A stretch of 64,000 bases of DNA, from the NCBI GenBank assembly GCA_050954785.1, contig JBPBQO010000156.1, forward strand, positions 1-64,000. The letters run 5' to 3'. Positions 32,514 through 41,117 of the stretch are shown one piece after another. The notes below the pieces were generated by a model. The model did no database searches. It was not told the DNA's origin and saw nothing but the letters and a program-made list of their open reading frames with translations. This DNA comes from Lichenicola sp050954785. Lineage in GTDB: Bacteria > Pseudomonadota > Alphaproteobacteria > Acetobacterales > Acetobacteraceae. The translations under genes were made by a program, and so were the position numbers. Each line of letters begins with the position of its first letter. The stretch's first letter is position 1.

Positions 32514-32822
32514 TCAAGGGATCTGCTTGAGGCTGTCCAGCCTGATCAGACCGTCCCGGCTGGTAAACGACAGCTTCTGTCCCTGGCTGTCCTGCTGCGA
32601 TACGCCGCTGATGTGATGATCTCCGGTATCGTAGGTGGTCAGCTTTCCGTTCTGCTGGATCAGCAGGCGCCGTGCTTCGGGGAAGAACGCATAGCGCATG
32701 TCGTTCTGCGAACCGCTCGACGACGGCTGCCCCAGATCGGCGGGCCACCAGGGGTCCATGCCGGTCATGGGCTCCATGGGTTTCATGGGTTCCATCGGCT
32801 TCATGGGCTTCATCGGCTCCAT
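32514..32822 (-). CDS. Hypothetical protein with N-terminal Met-Pro hexapeptide repeat
   Basis: This is a 102-residue protein of unknown function. Its first 22 residues are a run of M(E/K)P units (MEPMKPMKPMEPMKPMEPMT), after which comes a compact domain (GMDPWWPADLGQPSSSGSQN through KLTTYDTGDHHISGVSQQDS to SRDGLIRLDSLKQIP). The ATG at 32822 was chosen because GAGGAG precedes it by 10 bases; a longer frame upstream has no family residues. There is no membrane segment. The repeat is made of nearly identical 9-base units. Met spacing every three residues could bind soft metals such as copper; this is a guess. Confidence 0.65.
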   Translation of the reverse strand: MEPMKPMKPMEPMKPMEPMTGMDPWWPADLGQPSSSGSQNDMRYAFFPEARRLLIQQNGKLTTYDTGDHHISGVSQQDSQGQKLSFTSRDGLIRLDSLKQIP

Positions 32823-32988
32823 TCTATCAACTCCTCGATAAGCATGGGCCGCCATGGGCACGGAATGCTTCATGACGGGTTGGCCGGGAAACGCGGACGT
32901 GGTCGGCTTGTTCCAAGAAACCCGACAATGCCGTCCGCGCTGAACGGACGATCGCACGCGCCGTCGAACCCCGAGGAACCAGCTGCCC

Positions 32989-33483
32989 ATGACCGGCCTC
33001 AGCTTCATTGTCGTGCTCGTCGTTCGTTATCTGCTGGTGATGCTGTTCTTTCCGTTCAGTGCACTCGACAAGATATTCAACTTCAAGGGCGCAGTCGGCC
33101 AGGCGCAACAGGTCATCCCATCGCGTGGTGCCGCCACGCTGATGCTGATGGCCGGCCTGCTGGTCGAGATCGTCATGCCGATCGGCATTCTTACCGGATA
33201 TTGCGACCGTCTCGCCGCCCTCATCATGGCCGGTTATTGCATGATGACCGCCATCCTGTTCAAGCAGTTCTGGGCCACCGGCGATTTCTGGGCTGGCAGC
33301 GACAGCAAGGGTCGCGGGTTGTTCTGGGATTTCCTCAAGAACTTCTCGCTGGCCGGGGGTTTCCTGCTGATCACGCTCGGCAGCCTGACGCTGTCGAGCT
33401 TCCTGCACGATCCGCTTTCATCGACCCATCCCTATTCCACCGCAGCGTATGGCCCCGTCGCGGGACCCAACAGTGCGCCTTAA
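32989..33483 (+). CDS. DoxX-family membrane protein
   Basis: This is a 164-residue inner-membrane protein with four hydrophobic segments and the DoxX pattern: FPFSALDKIFNFKGAVGQA near the N-terminus, a middle helix LMLMAGLLVEIVMPIGILTG, and YCMMTAILFKQFW. DoxX proteins are poorly characterised; some relate to thiosulfate:quinone oxidation or to redox stress. A GAGGA sequence lies 14 bases before the ATG. The VOC gene follows after 32 bases on the same strand and could be cotranscribed. Confidence 0.8.
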   Translation: MTGLSFIVVLVVRYLLVMLFFPFSALDKIFNFKGAVGQAQQVIPSRGAATLMLMAGLLVEIVMPIGILTGYCDRLAALIMAGYCMMTAILFKQFWATGDFWAGSDSKGRGLFWDFLKNFSLAGGFLLITLGSLTLSSFLHDPLSSTHPYSTAAYGPVAGPNSAP

Positions 33484-33515
33484 GCAATCGAGCGTTCTCT
33501 TCGGCAAGGCATGCA

Positions 33516-34325
33516 ATGACCAGGAAAACAGTCGATCGTGTCGCGCGGTTCAGCCTCACGGTCGCCAATACCGGCCAGATGGCGCGCTTCTATGTCGAGA
33601 CGCTCGGCTTCATGCCAGGCAAGACCGTGCGAACCACTGCCGCCCCCTACGGCGTCGAGGGGCAGGCAACCGTCCGGCGCCTGCGGCTGGGCCAGCAGGA
33701 GATCGAACTGGTCGGCTTCGATGAAGCCGGTGCGTCCTATCCGGAGGACAGCACCAGCCATGATGGCTGGTTCCAGCATCTGGCGCTGGTGACAACCGAC
33801 ATGGCGGCAGCTTACGCCCGCCTGTCGGCCAATACCGATTGGCGCACGATCACCACGGGCGGCGGACCGGTGACGCTGCCGCACTCATCGGGTGGCGTGA
33901 CCGCGTTCAAGTTCCGCGACCCGGAAGGCCATCCACTCGAACTGCTCGAATTTCCGGCGGGCGCCGGCAAGCCTCATGCCGGCATCGACCATTCGGCGAT
34001 CGTTGTCGCGCATGCCGAACAAAGCGCCGCCTTCTACAAATCCTTGGGCCTCACGGTCAGCAGCCGGTCGGTCAATCTGGGACCGGAACAGGACGCGCTC
34101 GACGCCGCACCGGACGTGCAGGTCGATGTGACCGGCCTGTCGCCCCCGCAGGCCACTCCACATATCGAGCTGCTGGTCTATCGGACGCCAGCCATCCGGC
34201 CAGGCGCGGTCGGACCTGCCGACATCGCCTGCACCCGCAGCGTCCTGATCCCTTCGGATCCGGCCGGCGCAGGCCGGATGCTGGTCGATCCGGACGGACA
34301 CAGGGTAATGCTGGTCCTGGACTAA
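33516..34325 (+). CDS. Double VOC-domain (glyoxalase/dioxygenase superfamily) protein
   Basis: This is a 269-residue soluble protein with two vicinal oxygen chelate domains. Domain 1 begins ARFSLTVANTGQMARFYVETLGF, with a metal His in DGWFQHLALVT and Glu in FRDPEGHPLELLEF. Domain 2 begins GIDHSAIVVAHAEQSAAFYKSLGL and ends DPAGAGRMLVDPDGHRVMLVL. The reaction is unknown; such pairs act as dioxygenases, isomerases or lyases. The ATG at 33516 was chosen because the domain starts right after it and AAGG is upstream. Confidence 0.82.
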   Translation: MTRKTVDRVARFSLTVANTGQMARFYVETLGFMPGKTVRTTAAPYGVEGQATVRRLRLGQQEIELVGFDEAGASYPEDSTSHDGWFQHLALVTTDMAAAYARLSANTDWRTITTGGGPVTLPHSSGGVTAFKFRDPEGHPLELLEFPAGAGKPHAGIDHSAIVVAHAEQSAAFYKSLGLTVSSRSVNLGPEQDALDAAPDVQVDVTGLSPPQATPHIELLVYRTPAIRPGAVGPADIACTRSVLIPSDPAGAGRMLVDPDGHRVMLVLD

Positions 34326-34343
34326 CCCGGTCGGATCGGCCGG

Positions 34344-34775
34344 TCAGAACGAGATTTCGGCTGCCTGGGTCACACGAAGCACCGACAGATCGCCGGTGCG
34401 ATGCTTCCAGGCCGTTCGGATCGCCTCGATTTTGGCCTGGTTCTGCGCGGTATTCGGGTAGTCGATGACCAGCATCTTCGAGTGCAGCCGCTCCGGCACG
34501 GTCTCATGTGGCCCCTGCCATTGGCCATACACGTCCAGGACGCTCAGTCCGTCCGGAAACCGCGACGTCACCTCCTGGTCGAGAAAAGAGCGCCAGGTCG
34601 CCTCGCTGACACCGACTGCCGGCTGATCGGCCGGGCCAAGCCCGAAATAAAGCCTGGTATCGACCCAGTTCGCCGTGTGTTCCGGATGCGCCGGATCGAT
34701 CGACGAGGCAGCGCAACCGCACAGCAGCAAGACGATGATCGTGGAACATATCTTGCTCGTGTATGTGGAAAGCAT
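34344..34775 (-). CDS. DUF3574 lipoprotein
   Basis: This is a 143-residue predicted lipoprotein. A short N-terminus (MLSTYTSKICSTIIVLLLCG) ends in the lipobox LLCGC. The mature part carries the DUF3574 core: VDTRLYFGLGPADQPAVGVSEATWRSF and RFPDGLSVLDVYGQWQG. The function of the family is unknown. The gene is convergent with the VOC gene and divergent from a MOSC gene across 59 bases. Confidence 0.82.
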   Translation of the reverse strand: MLSTYTSKICSTIIVLLLCGCAASSIDPAHPEHTANWVDTRLYFGLGPADQPAVGVSEATWRSFLDQEVTSRFPDGLSVLDVYGQWQGPHETVPERLHSKMLVIDYPNTAQNQAKIEAIRTAWKHRTGDLSVLRVTQAAEISF

Positions 34776-34834
34776 GGGGTCTCCGGGGCCTGCATGGCCA
34801 GCGTCCCATGGATCATGCCGGCGGTGTATCCCGG

Positions 34835-35461
34835 ATGTCCGTCCTCCAGCATCAGGAATGTCGATTGCCCGACTGCTCGACCGGCACCCTCTCTTTGGCT
34901 CCGTCGGTGGTCGACCTGCTGATCGCGGATGCCGACGATTTCGTGGGGCGTCGCGTGCCCAGCCTGATGCTGACCCTGGGCGGGCTGCAGGGCGACCGGC
35001 ACGAAGGCGAGACCCGAAAATCCTGTGCCCGCACGCCCTGGCACAGCCGGGGGACGCGGATCGCCAACACCCGTCAGCTCTCGCTGGTCTCGATCGAGGA
35101 ATGCGAGGAGATCGCCGAGGCACTGGGGATCGAGGCGGTCGATCCGGCACTGCTGGGACCGAACCTGGTGCTCGCAGGAATTGCGGGGCTGAGCCTGATA
35201 CCGCCGGCAACCAGGCTGCAGTTTCCATCCGGCGCCACGCTCTTCATCACCGAGCAGAACGTGCCCTGCCGGCATCCGGGCGCGCGCATCGCGGCCGCCC
35301 ATGACACTCCGCGCCTTGCGGCGGCCTTCGGCCGCGCGGCGACCGGCCGGCGCGGGCTGCTGGCGCTGGTCGAGCGCGAGGGCCCGATCCATGCCGGCGA
35401 CCCGGTGCGCAGGATCGACACCCGCACGGCACGACCGCATCTGCCGCGTGTAACGGCCTGA
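34835..35461 (+). CDS. MOSC-domain protein
   Basis: This is a 208-residue protein with the MOSC sulfurase/Moco-binding fold. It includes DRHEGETRKSCARTPWHSRG, TRQLSLVSIEECEEIAEALG, LGPNLVLAGIAGLSLIPPATRL and the Cys-bearing segment TEQNVPCRHPG, matching the cofactor-binding Cys of the family. YiiM-type MOSC proteins reduce hydroxylated compounds; the substrate here is unknown. The ATG at 34835 was chosen because the upstream in-frame Met lies in the promoter region of the divergent lipoprotein gene; an even later start is possible. The last gene in this direction ends 3 bases before the convergent Mrr-like gene. Confidence 0.8.
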   Translation: MSVLQHQECRLPDCSTGTLSLAPSVVDLLIADADDFVGRRVPSLMLTLGGLQGDRHEGETRKSCARTPWHSRGTRIANTRQLSLVSIEECEEIAEALGIEAVDPALLGPNLVLAGIAGLSLIPPATRLQFPSGATLFITEQNVPCRHPGARIAAAHDTPRLAAAFGRAATGRRGLLALVEREGPIHAGDPVRRIDTRTARPHLPRVTA

Positions 35462-35464
35462 TCG

Positions 35465-36709
35465 TCAGCCAGTGAACTCGGGCAGCTCCGTCTCATGCAA
35501 CAGGCGGACGCCGCTTGCGGCGGCAAAGCTTCGAGCAGCTTTAGTATAGCCTGCGTTGGACACCACAGCCGCGAGATTGGCGTCCTGGGCCCGGCGTACG
35601 ATCAACGCCTCCTGCACCACCACCGACTCGAGCGGCCGCGTCGAAGGACGGCACTGCATCGTCAGCAGGCGCCCATCGCGCTTGGCGATGATGTCCGCGG
35701 TGAGTCCACCGGCAGGAAAGCTCATCCGCGCCTGCCAACCAGCCTCGCCGAGCGACTTCACGCAGCGCTGGCGGTAATCGAGTGTATCGATCGGCGGCGA
35801 AAACAGGTCGGACCCGTCATCCGGCGCGGCAGGCGCCTGAGGATCGAGCCGCTCCATCGACGGCCGTTCGTGCCAACGCATGCTCAAGCGGCGACGGCTT
35901 CGCCGGCGGAGGCCAAGAACGGCCAGTCCTGCCAGCACCATCAACGCAGCGATCAGGCCCACGACCAGAACAGTCCCGGTCGGAACTGCAGGCTTGGCCG
36001 GCGGAGCGACCGGAGCGGCATCGATGGCAGCAGGCGTCGCGACCGTGGGCGGCGGGACAGCCGGAAGAGCCGGCGGTGCCGTTTCGATGGCTGGTGGCGC
36101 CGTTGCCCCCATGGTTATGGGAGGCTCCAGTGCGGATGGTGGCGGCGCGGATGGTTCGGGCGTCGAAGCGGGTGCTGCTACGGGCGGTGGCGCAGTGTCG
36201 GGAACCGGATCGGGCGCAGGTGGCGACGCCTCCGGCGCAGGCGGAATGGCCCCTACTGCGGCTGCGGCTGGATCCGCGGCACCAGCCGGTTGGGGATTCG
36301 GCGGAGCCGGATCCTGCGACGATACCGATGGAGCAACGGGCACCGGAAGTGGAACCGGAACCGGCGTTTCCACCGCGATCCGACTCCGTTGCAGATCGTT
36401 CGGCCGGAAAAACAGCGACGTGACACCGGCCGAGGACGGCACCGGGCGTAGCAAGAGCAGGCCATTGGTACGGCCGATCTGCTCCCATTGCTGGTTCGAA
36501 CCGACCATGCGGCACTGACCACGGTCGATGACGTGCCTGAGCCAGCGCAAATCATGCCGGCGTGGATTTCGTTGATCGTTCACGGCCCACGTCGTCCAGG
36601 TCACGACGCAGCCGAAACTGGGCGCGCGGACCTGGTACCGGTCCGCCGCGAAGCAGGCAGTAGACAGCAGGAGCGTCAGGCTCGTCGCCGCCGCAGTTAG
36701 CAAACGCAT
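35465..36709 (-). CDS. Membrane-anchored protein with C-terminal Mrr-like nuclease domain
   Basis: This is a 414-residue protein with an unusual order. A signal peptide (residues 1-22) is followed by a small extracytoplasmic domain with three Cys. A long Pro/Ala-rich stretch (about 115-243) comes next, then one membrane helix (about 246-267) followed by Arg-rich residues that face the cytoplasm. The C-terminal domain (about 308-414) looks like the Mrr restriction endonuclease fold: DYRQRCVKSLGEAGWQAR, Asp339 in TADIIAKRDGRLLT, and QCR at 352-354. Active Mrr enzymes have QxK at that place, so the Lys is replaced by Arg. It may bind DNA or another ligand without cutting; this is inference. Confidence 0.75.
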   Translation of the reverse strand: MRLLTAAATSLTLLLSTACFAADRYQVRAPSFGCVVTWTTWAVNDQRNPRRHDLRWLRHVIDRGQCRMVGSNQQWEQIGRTNGLLLLRPVPSSAGVTSLFFRPNDLQRSRIAVETPVPVPLPVPVAPSVSSQDPAPPNPQPAGAADPAAAAVGAIPPAPEASPPAPDPVPDTAPPPVAAPASTPEPSAPPPSALEPPITMGATAPPAIETAPPALPAVPPPTVATPAAIDAAPVAPPAKPAVPTGTVLVVGLIAALMVLAGLAVLGLRRRSRRRLSMRWHERPSMERLDPQAPAAPDDGSDLFSPPIDTLDYRQRCVKSLGEAGWQARMSFPAGGLTADIIAKRDGRLLTMQCRPSTRPLESVVVQEALIVRRAQDANLAAVVSNAGYTKAARSFAAASGVRLLHETELPEFTG

Positions 36710-36816
36710 CGTCTTGCCTTCTGAGCTAGTCCATAAAATAAGATGTTATGCCGGTCTTGGCTCCATTTGGCTAATTCGCCGGATATGGCTCGGCGATTAC
36801 GCAGACGAACCGGGCA

Positions 36817-37254
36817 TCAACCGATCGGCAAACCTCGATTGAGGCGGCGCATTCCAGCGACGATCGCCCAGATGGTCCAAACCAGCCAGGCAAATCCAAG
36901 CATCCACGGAATGACCAGGAACACCAGGCCGATCCCGAAGGTAATGGCCCCGAGGCCGACAATCACCGCGTGCAGGATACCGATCGCCAGGAACGCCAGC
37001 ACCCCGTGCCAGAAGATCCGGATCTGCCAGTCGAGATGAGCCCGGACGATTCCGACCGTTGCACCGCGCCGGATGTACGCCAGCACGACCGCGGCAATCG
37101 CGGTGACGCCGGTAAAGAAGCCGAGGATATAGAGGATGTAGTTGAGGCTCGCGATATCGCGCCCGGCATCGCGAATGGACCCGAACACTTCGTCGGTGGT
37201 CCGATAGTTTGCGCCTGATCGATAGTTCACGAAGTTGCTCCCGAGACGATGCAT
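36817..37254 (-). CDS. Small membrane protein (DUF4870-like)
   Basis: This is a 145-residue protein with a polar N-terminus (MHRLGSNFVNYRSGANYRTT) and three hydrophobic segments: LNYILYILGFFTGVTAIAAV, WHGVLAFLAIGILHAVIVGL and FLVIPWMLGFAWLVWTIWAI. The layout resembles DUF4870-like proteins. No function is known. The ATG at 37254 was chosen because a 22-residue upstream extension has no family character. It stands alone between the Mrr-like protein and the ArnT-like gene. Confidence 0.65.
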   Translation of the reverse strand: MHRLGSNFVNYRSGANYRTTDEVFGSIRDAGRDIASLNYILYILGFFTGVTAIAAVVLAYIRRGATVGIVRAHLDWQIRIFWHGVLAFLAIGILHAVIVGLGAITFGIGLVFLVIPWMLGFAWLVWTIWAIVAGMRRLNRGLPIG

Positions 37255-37462
37255 CTTGGTCTCAAGCTTATATCGCAAGCAGCGTGCCATAGGTCCGCTC
37301 GAACGGCACGAGAACGACAAAGCCGGTGTATGTCGAACGACATCAACTCACTAAGCATAAGTTCCCGACAGGATCGCCGGCTTCGCAGATCGATTCGCCG
37401 GTCTGGAACCTGCGCCAGGTTGGCGAAATCCGCCACATCGTGTGAATTCAGGACAGAGTAAA

Positions 37463-39112
37463 CTACCGCTCGACCTCGAACAGCTTCAGATCCAGGTGCC
37501 TGCCGGTCGAGTAGTTGATGCCGTCGATCAGGGCCAGTTGCCGGACCACGATGTCATGTGTCGCGAGCCTGGCACGGAACGCGGTCTCGTCACGCGTGCC
37601 GATCAGGGCCAGGCCGCACGCGCGGTCGCCATCGAGGAAGTCGGCGGCACCGGCGGCGTTCACCAGCCTGGTCTGCTGGCCTGCCAGGAACACCAGGCTC
37701 GGCTCGCTGAACGAGGAGGAAGCGAGCACGCTGGTCGGACACGGTCTCACCAGCTCGACGGTCTCGGCGATCCGCGGGCTCAGCCAGATGCTGGTCAGGT
37801 GCGGCAGCACGACCGAGAACAAGCCGAAATAGGCGATCACCGCCGCACCCGCGATCGACATCACTGCATCCTGCAGGCGACCACGAACCACCAGCCAGCC
37901 CGACAGCAATACCAGCGGCAGCGAGAGCACCGGGATCAGCGCGGCTGCCGGCAGCCACTGATGCTGCAGGCGCCAGAGCAGGACCGGCCCGGCGATCGTC
38001 AATGCGGTGCCCAGGGCAAGCCAGACCAGGCCGTATACGGCCAGTGCTATGCGACCCCAGAGCGATGCGGGGGGACGCCAGCCACCGGCCTGGGTCACGG
38101 CAGCGGCCGCGAGCAAGGCGATCGCCGGATAGGTCGGCAGGACGTAGTGCGGCAGCTTGGTGGCGATCAGCTCGAACACCAGCCAGTGCGGCACGATCCA
38201 GCAGAGCAGGAACCGCACCTGCGGCGTGTGGCGGCGCATCCAGACGAACGGGATCGCCATGGCGGCGAACAGCGAGCCTGGCCAGAAGGCGATGGCGAAT
38301 ACTACCAGATGGTAGCCGGGCGGCAGGCCATGCGACTGCTGGCCGGAGGCGACCTTGCCCAGGAAGTTGGTGCCGACGGCGCTTTTGAAGAACAGGCCGT
38401 GGCTGACCAGGGCAATGGCGATGCACCAGGGCAGCACGATCGCCAGCGTCAACGGCACGCCCCAGGCAGGACGCAGCCGGTGCCACCAGTCGGTACGGCG
38501 CTCGACCAGGGCAAGGGCCGCCGGCGTCGCAAGGGCCGGGATCAGCATCACAGGCCCCTTGAGCATCAGGCCGATCCCGAGTGCCGCCCAGTAGAGGATG
38601 GCGATGCCGGGCCGGGTGGGTCGTATCTCGTCGCGGTCGGACCAGGCGCGGAGCAGGGCCGTTTGCAGCGCCAGGATTGCTGCGAGCAGGCAGCTATCGA
38701 TGGTGGCCATACGCCCTTCGGCGGTCATCAGTACCGACACCGCCAGCAGCAACGCGCCGATCAGCCCAGTACGGATGCCGAACAGCGCCGTCCCCATGCG
38801 GGCGGTCAGCAGCACCGAGACGATCACTGCGATCAGGGTCGGGATGCGGTAGGCCCACACCTCGCGCTTTTCGAGCGTGCCGGTTGCCGCGACCGCCGCC
38901 GCTTCCAGCCAGTAGATGCCGGCGGGCTGCAGGTAGCGTGGCTGGTCCTGGAACCGGACGTCGACGAAGTCGTGCGAGCGCAGCATCTGCGCCGTCGCTT
39001 CCAGGTAGCGCGGCTCGTCGCGATCCAGTGGCGGCAGGCTGGCCCGCCCCGGCAGGAACAGTGCAAGCACGAAGGCCGCGACCAGCGCATAATGACGAGC
39101 CGTCAAAGTCAT
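37463..39112 (-). CDS. ArnT-like glycosyltransferase (GT39/GT83, lipid-phosphate-sugar donor)
   Basis: This is a 549-residue integral membrane glycosyltransferase that moves a sugar from a polyprenyl phosphate carrier to an envelope substrate such as lipid A, protein or polysaccharide. Family landmarks: first periplasmic loop LPPLDRDEPRYLEATAQML with the catalytic Asp-Glu, then about eleven membrane helices and KLPHYVLPTYPAIALLAAAA. Start at 39112 is chosen over an upstream opening that would translate a two-hairpin repeat. The upstream GT2 gene, 74 bases away on the same strand, probably makes the donor. The acceptor is unknown. Confidence 0.88.
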   Translation of the reverse strand: MTLTARHYALVAAFVLALFLPGRASLPPLDRDEPRYLEATAQMLRSHDFVDVRFQDQPRYLQPAGIYWLEAAAVAATGTLEKREVWAYRIPTLIAVIVSVLLTARMGTALFGIRTGLIGALLLAVSVLMTAEGRMATIDSCLLAAILALQTALLRAWSDRDEIRPTRPGIAILYWAALGIGLMLKGPVMLIPALATPAALALVERRTDWWHRLRPAWGVPLTLAIVLPWCIAIALVSHGLFFKSAVGTNFLGKVASGQQSHGLPPGYHLVVFAIAFWPGSLFAAMAIPFVWMRRHTPQVRFLLCWIVPHWLVFELIATKLPHYVLPTYPAIALLAAAAVTQAGGWRPPASLWGRIALAVYGLVWLALGTALTIAGPVLLWRLQHQWLPAAALIPVLSLPLVLLSGWLVVRGRLQDAVMSIAGAAVIAYFGLFSVVLPHLTSIWLSPRIAETVELVRPCPTSVLASSSFSEPSLVFLAGQQTRLVNAAGAADFLDGDRACGLALIGTRDETAFRARLATHDIVVRQLALIDGINYSTGRHLDLKLFEVER

Positions 39113-39131
39113 GAGTAGCCTGTCGAAAACA

Positions 39132-39183
39132 GGTTTCCAAAGGACGACCGTCCTTTGGCGGGGTGCAGGGGCAGCGCCCTTGC
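39132..39183. repeat. Two-hairpin GC-rich repeat, copy A
   Basis: CCAAAGGACG pairs with CGTCCTTTGG, followed by CGGGGTGCAGGGGCAG and GCGCCCTTGC forming a second stem. The order and flanking bases match copy B at 47064-47109. It sits between the ArnT-like gene start and the GT2 gene stop. Confidence 0.6.
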
Positions 39184-39186
39184 GGC

Positions 39187-39927
39187 TTAGGACTCGGTCA
39201 ACCGCTGCGGAACCTGCGTTCGCGACTGCAGCCACATGACGCCCATCATGTCCCGAACACCAACCACCGCGCGGTTGAGATTGGTATATTTCGAGCTGCC
39301 ATGCAGCCGGGCCCGGTGATGAACCGGCTTACAGATCAATGCGCTGCCGTAATGTTGGAACAGTGCCGGCAGGAACCGATGCACGCCCTCGAACTGCGGA
39401 AGATGCAGAAAATCATTGCGTCGGAACAGTTTCATCGGCGCCCCGGTATCGGGGCAGCCATCGTTCAGCAGCCGGCGGCGCAGACCGTTGGCGAACCGGG
39501 TCGCGAACCGACGGGACAGATTGTCGTTGCGCTTGAGCCTGACGCCGACGACCAGTGGACCGGGTTGCACCGGTCCTGCCGCAAGTGCCAGCGCCAGCAT
39601 CGAGACGATTTCGCGCGGGTCATCCTGACCGTCGCCATCGAGAGTAGCGATCCAGGTGCCGTGTGCCGCCTCAATTCCGGTACGCAATGCGGCCGACTTG
39701 CCACAGCGCCGGTCATGGCTGATTACCCGGAGCTGGGGCAGTACGTCACGGGCCGCGAGCAGTTCGGCCACGGTCGCATCGGTGCTGCCATCGTCGACGA
39801 ACACTACCTCGTAGGGCGAAAGCCCGACCAGCGAAGCCGCGATCTCGACACACACCGGACGGATATTTTCCGCCTCGTTCAGCACCGCCGCGACAATGGT
39901 CAGAAGTGGGGTATCGACTGAAGACAA
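39187..39927 (-). CDS. Family 2 glycosyltransferase (polyprenyl-phosphate sugar synthase type)
   Basis: This is a 246-residue enzyme of the dolichol-phosphate-mannose-synthase type that loads a sugar onto polyprenyl phosphate. It has LTIVAAVLNEAENIRP, the nucleotide-binding VFVDDGSTDATVAELLAAR, and the metal-binding LDGDGQDDPREIVSML. There are no C-terminal membrane helices, unlike ArnC-type enzymes. It precedes an ArnT-like transferase on the same strand, so the two probably act in sequence. It follows atpF by 27 bases. Confidence 0.88.
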   Translation of the reverse strand: MSSVDTPLLTIVAAVLNEAENIRPVCVEIAASLVGLSPYEVVFVDDGSTDATVAELLAARDVLPQLRVISHDRRCGKSAALRTGIEAAHGTWIATLDGDGQDDPREIVSMLALALAAGPVQPGPLVVGVRLKRNDNLSRRFATRFANGLRRRLLNDGCPDTGAPMKLFRRNDFLHLPQFEGVHRFLPALFQHYGSALICKPVHHRARLHGSSKYTNLNRAVVGVRDMMGVMWLQSRTQVPQRLTES

Positions 39928-39954
39928 TGGAGAAACTGCTGCCGGTGCGCCGGA

Positions 39955-40467
39955 TCAGGCGGCAATGCGGGTGGCGAAGGAAGCCGGCAGGGCGGCGATC
40001 GCACGATCGATCAGAGCGGCATCCGCTTCGGGAGTCAGCGCCTCGGCCACGACGGCGCGGGCAGCCTCGGTCGCGATGTCGGCTGCAACCGCGCGCACTT
40101 CGGCAACCGCCGCACGCTCTGCGGCGTGGATACGGTCCTGGGCCATACGCTCGCGCCGGGCGGCGGTAGCTTCGGCATCGCGCTGGGCGGTCTCGGCGAT
40201 CCGCAGGGACTCGGCGCGGGCGTTCTCGATCAGCGCCTTAGCGTCGGCGAGAGCGGCTTCACGCTCCTGCCGTGCCTCGACCAGCATGGCTTCGGCCTCA
40301 CGTCGAAGGCGGGCGGCTTCGTCCAGCTCGAGCCGGACCTGGACCGCACGGGCATCGAGCATGCCCACGAGCGGAGCCCAGATCTTGCGGCCGAAGATGA
40401 TGAAGAACAGGAAGAACGCAACTGTGTACCAGAAGCGCGGCTCGTGCAGGAGAGTCTGGACGTCCAT
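39955..40467 (-). CDS. atpF: ATP synthase F0 subunit b
   Basis: This is a peripheral-stalk subunit of the F0F1 ATP synthase. The 170-residue protein has one N-terminal helix (FWYTVAFFLFFIIFGRKIW) and a long charged, alanine-rich coiled coil typical of subunit b. It is the last of the F0 genes in the minus-strand order I-a-c-b'-b, 24 bases after b'. The GT2 gene follows 27 bases on. Confidence 0.93.
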   Translation of the reverse strand: MDVQTLLHEPRFWYTVAFFLFFIIFGRKIWAPLVGMLDARAVQVRLELDEAARLRREAEAMLVEARQEREAALADAKALIENARAESLRIAETAQRDAEATAARRERMAQDRIHAAERAAVAEVRAVAADIATEAARAVVAEALTPEADAALIDRAIAALPASFATRIAA

Positions 40468-40491
40468 TGCGATCTACCTCAAGTGTCCGGA

Positions 40492-41100
40492 TCAGACCGG
40501 ATGGGCGGCGAGTGCCGCATCCACCTTGGCCTTGACCAGGGCGTGGTCGGCGCCAGCGCCGGTAAGACGCTCGACCAGGAGCTGCGCAGTATCGCTGGCG
40601 ATCCCCCGAAGCGACCCCAGTGCCGTCTGGCGCGCCGCGGAGACAGCCAGCTCGGCTTGCGCGATTTCCGCCTCCAGCCGCTGGTTCATGTCGCGGGTCC
40701 GCATGGCGGCCTGCTCGCGGGCATCCGCAACCACCTTGTCGACGATGCCGGACGCCTCGGCGGATGCCTGTCGGCGCGCCAGCCGCAATTCCTCGATTGC
40801 CTTGTCGGCTTCCCGGCGCGCGGTTTTGGCAGCATCGAGATCACTCTCGATCCGGCCACGACGTTCGGCCAGAACCGTTGCGACCCGTGGCAGCGCCGAC
40901 CGGCTCAGCAGCAGGTAGAGCACCAGGAAGATGATCGCGCCCCAGAACACCTGCCAGAGCGTAAGCGGGTTGTTGAACTGGAGCTGCGGCATGCCGGCCG
41001 CCGATGCGGAGCGGGTCACGGCAATCATGCCAAGCCCGGACAGCACGACAACGCGGCCGATGGTCGCTCCCGTGGCGCGTCCGGTCATGGATGCTCGCAT
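40492..41100 (-). CDS. atpG: ATP synthase F0 subunit b'
   Basis: This is the second, diverged stalk subunit found in alphaproteobacteria and photosynthetic bacteria. The 202-residue protein has a longer N-terminus than b (a signal-like stretch ending at about residue 35), the membrane helix LWQVFWGAIIFLVLYLLL, and a coiled-coil tail (DLDAAKTARREADKAIEEL). It lies 17 bases after atpE. An N-terminal Met5 start is also possible. Confidence 0.92.
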   Translation of the reverse strand: MRASMTGRATGATIGRVVVLSGLGMIAVTRSASAAGMPQLQFNNPLTLWQVFWGAIIFLVLYLLLSRSALPRVATVLAERRGRIESDLDAAKTARREADKAIEELRLARRQASAEASGIVDKVVADAREQAAMRTRDMNQRLEAEIAQAELAVSAARQTALGSLRGIASDTAQLLVERLTGAGADHALVKAKVDAALAAHPV

Positions 41101-41117
41101 CGAACCCGCCTCCGGTC

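Noticed and set aside
32496..33515. Upstream extension of the VOC protein through the DoxX gene
   Set aside because: This part is out of frame with DoxX and overlaps the Met-rich gene in antisense. The VOC domain starts right after the ATG at 33516.
39113..39235. N-terminal extension of the ArnT-like protein
   Set aside because: It is a translation of the two-hairpin repeat and overlaps the end of the GT2 gene.
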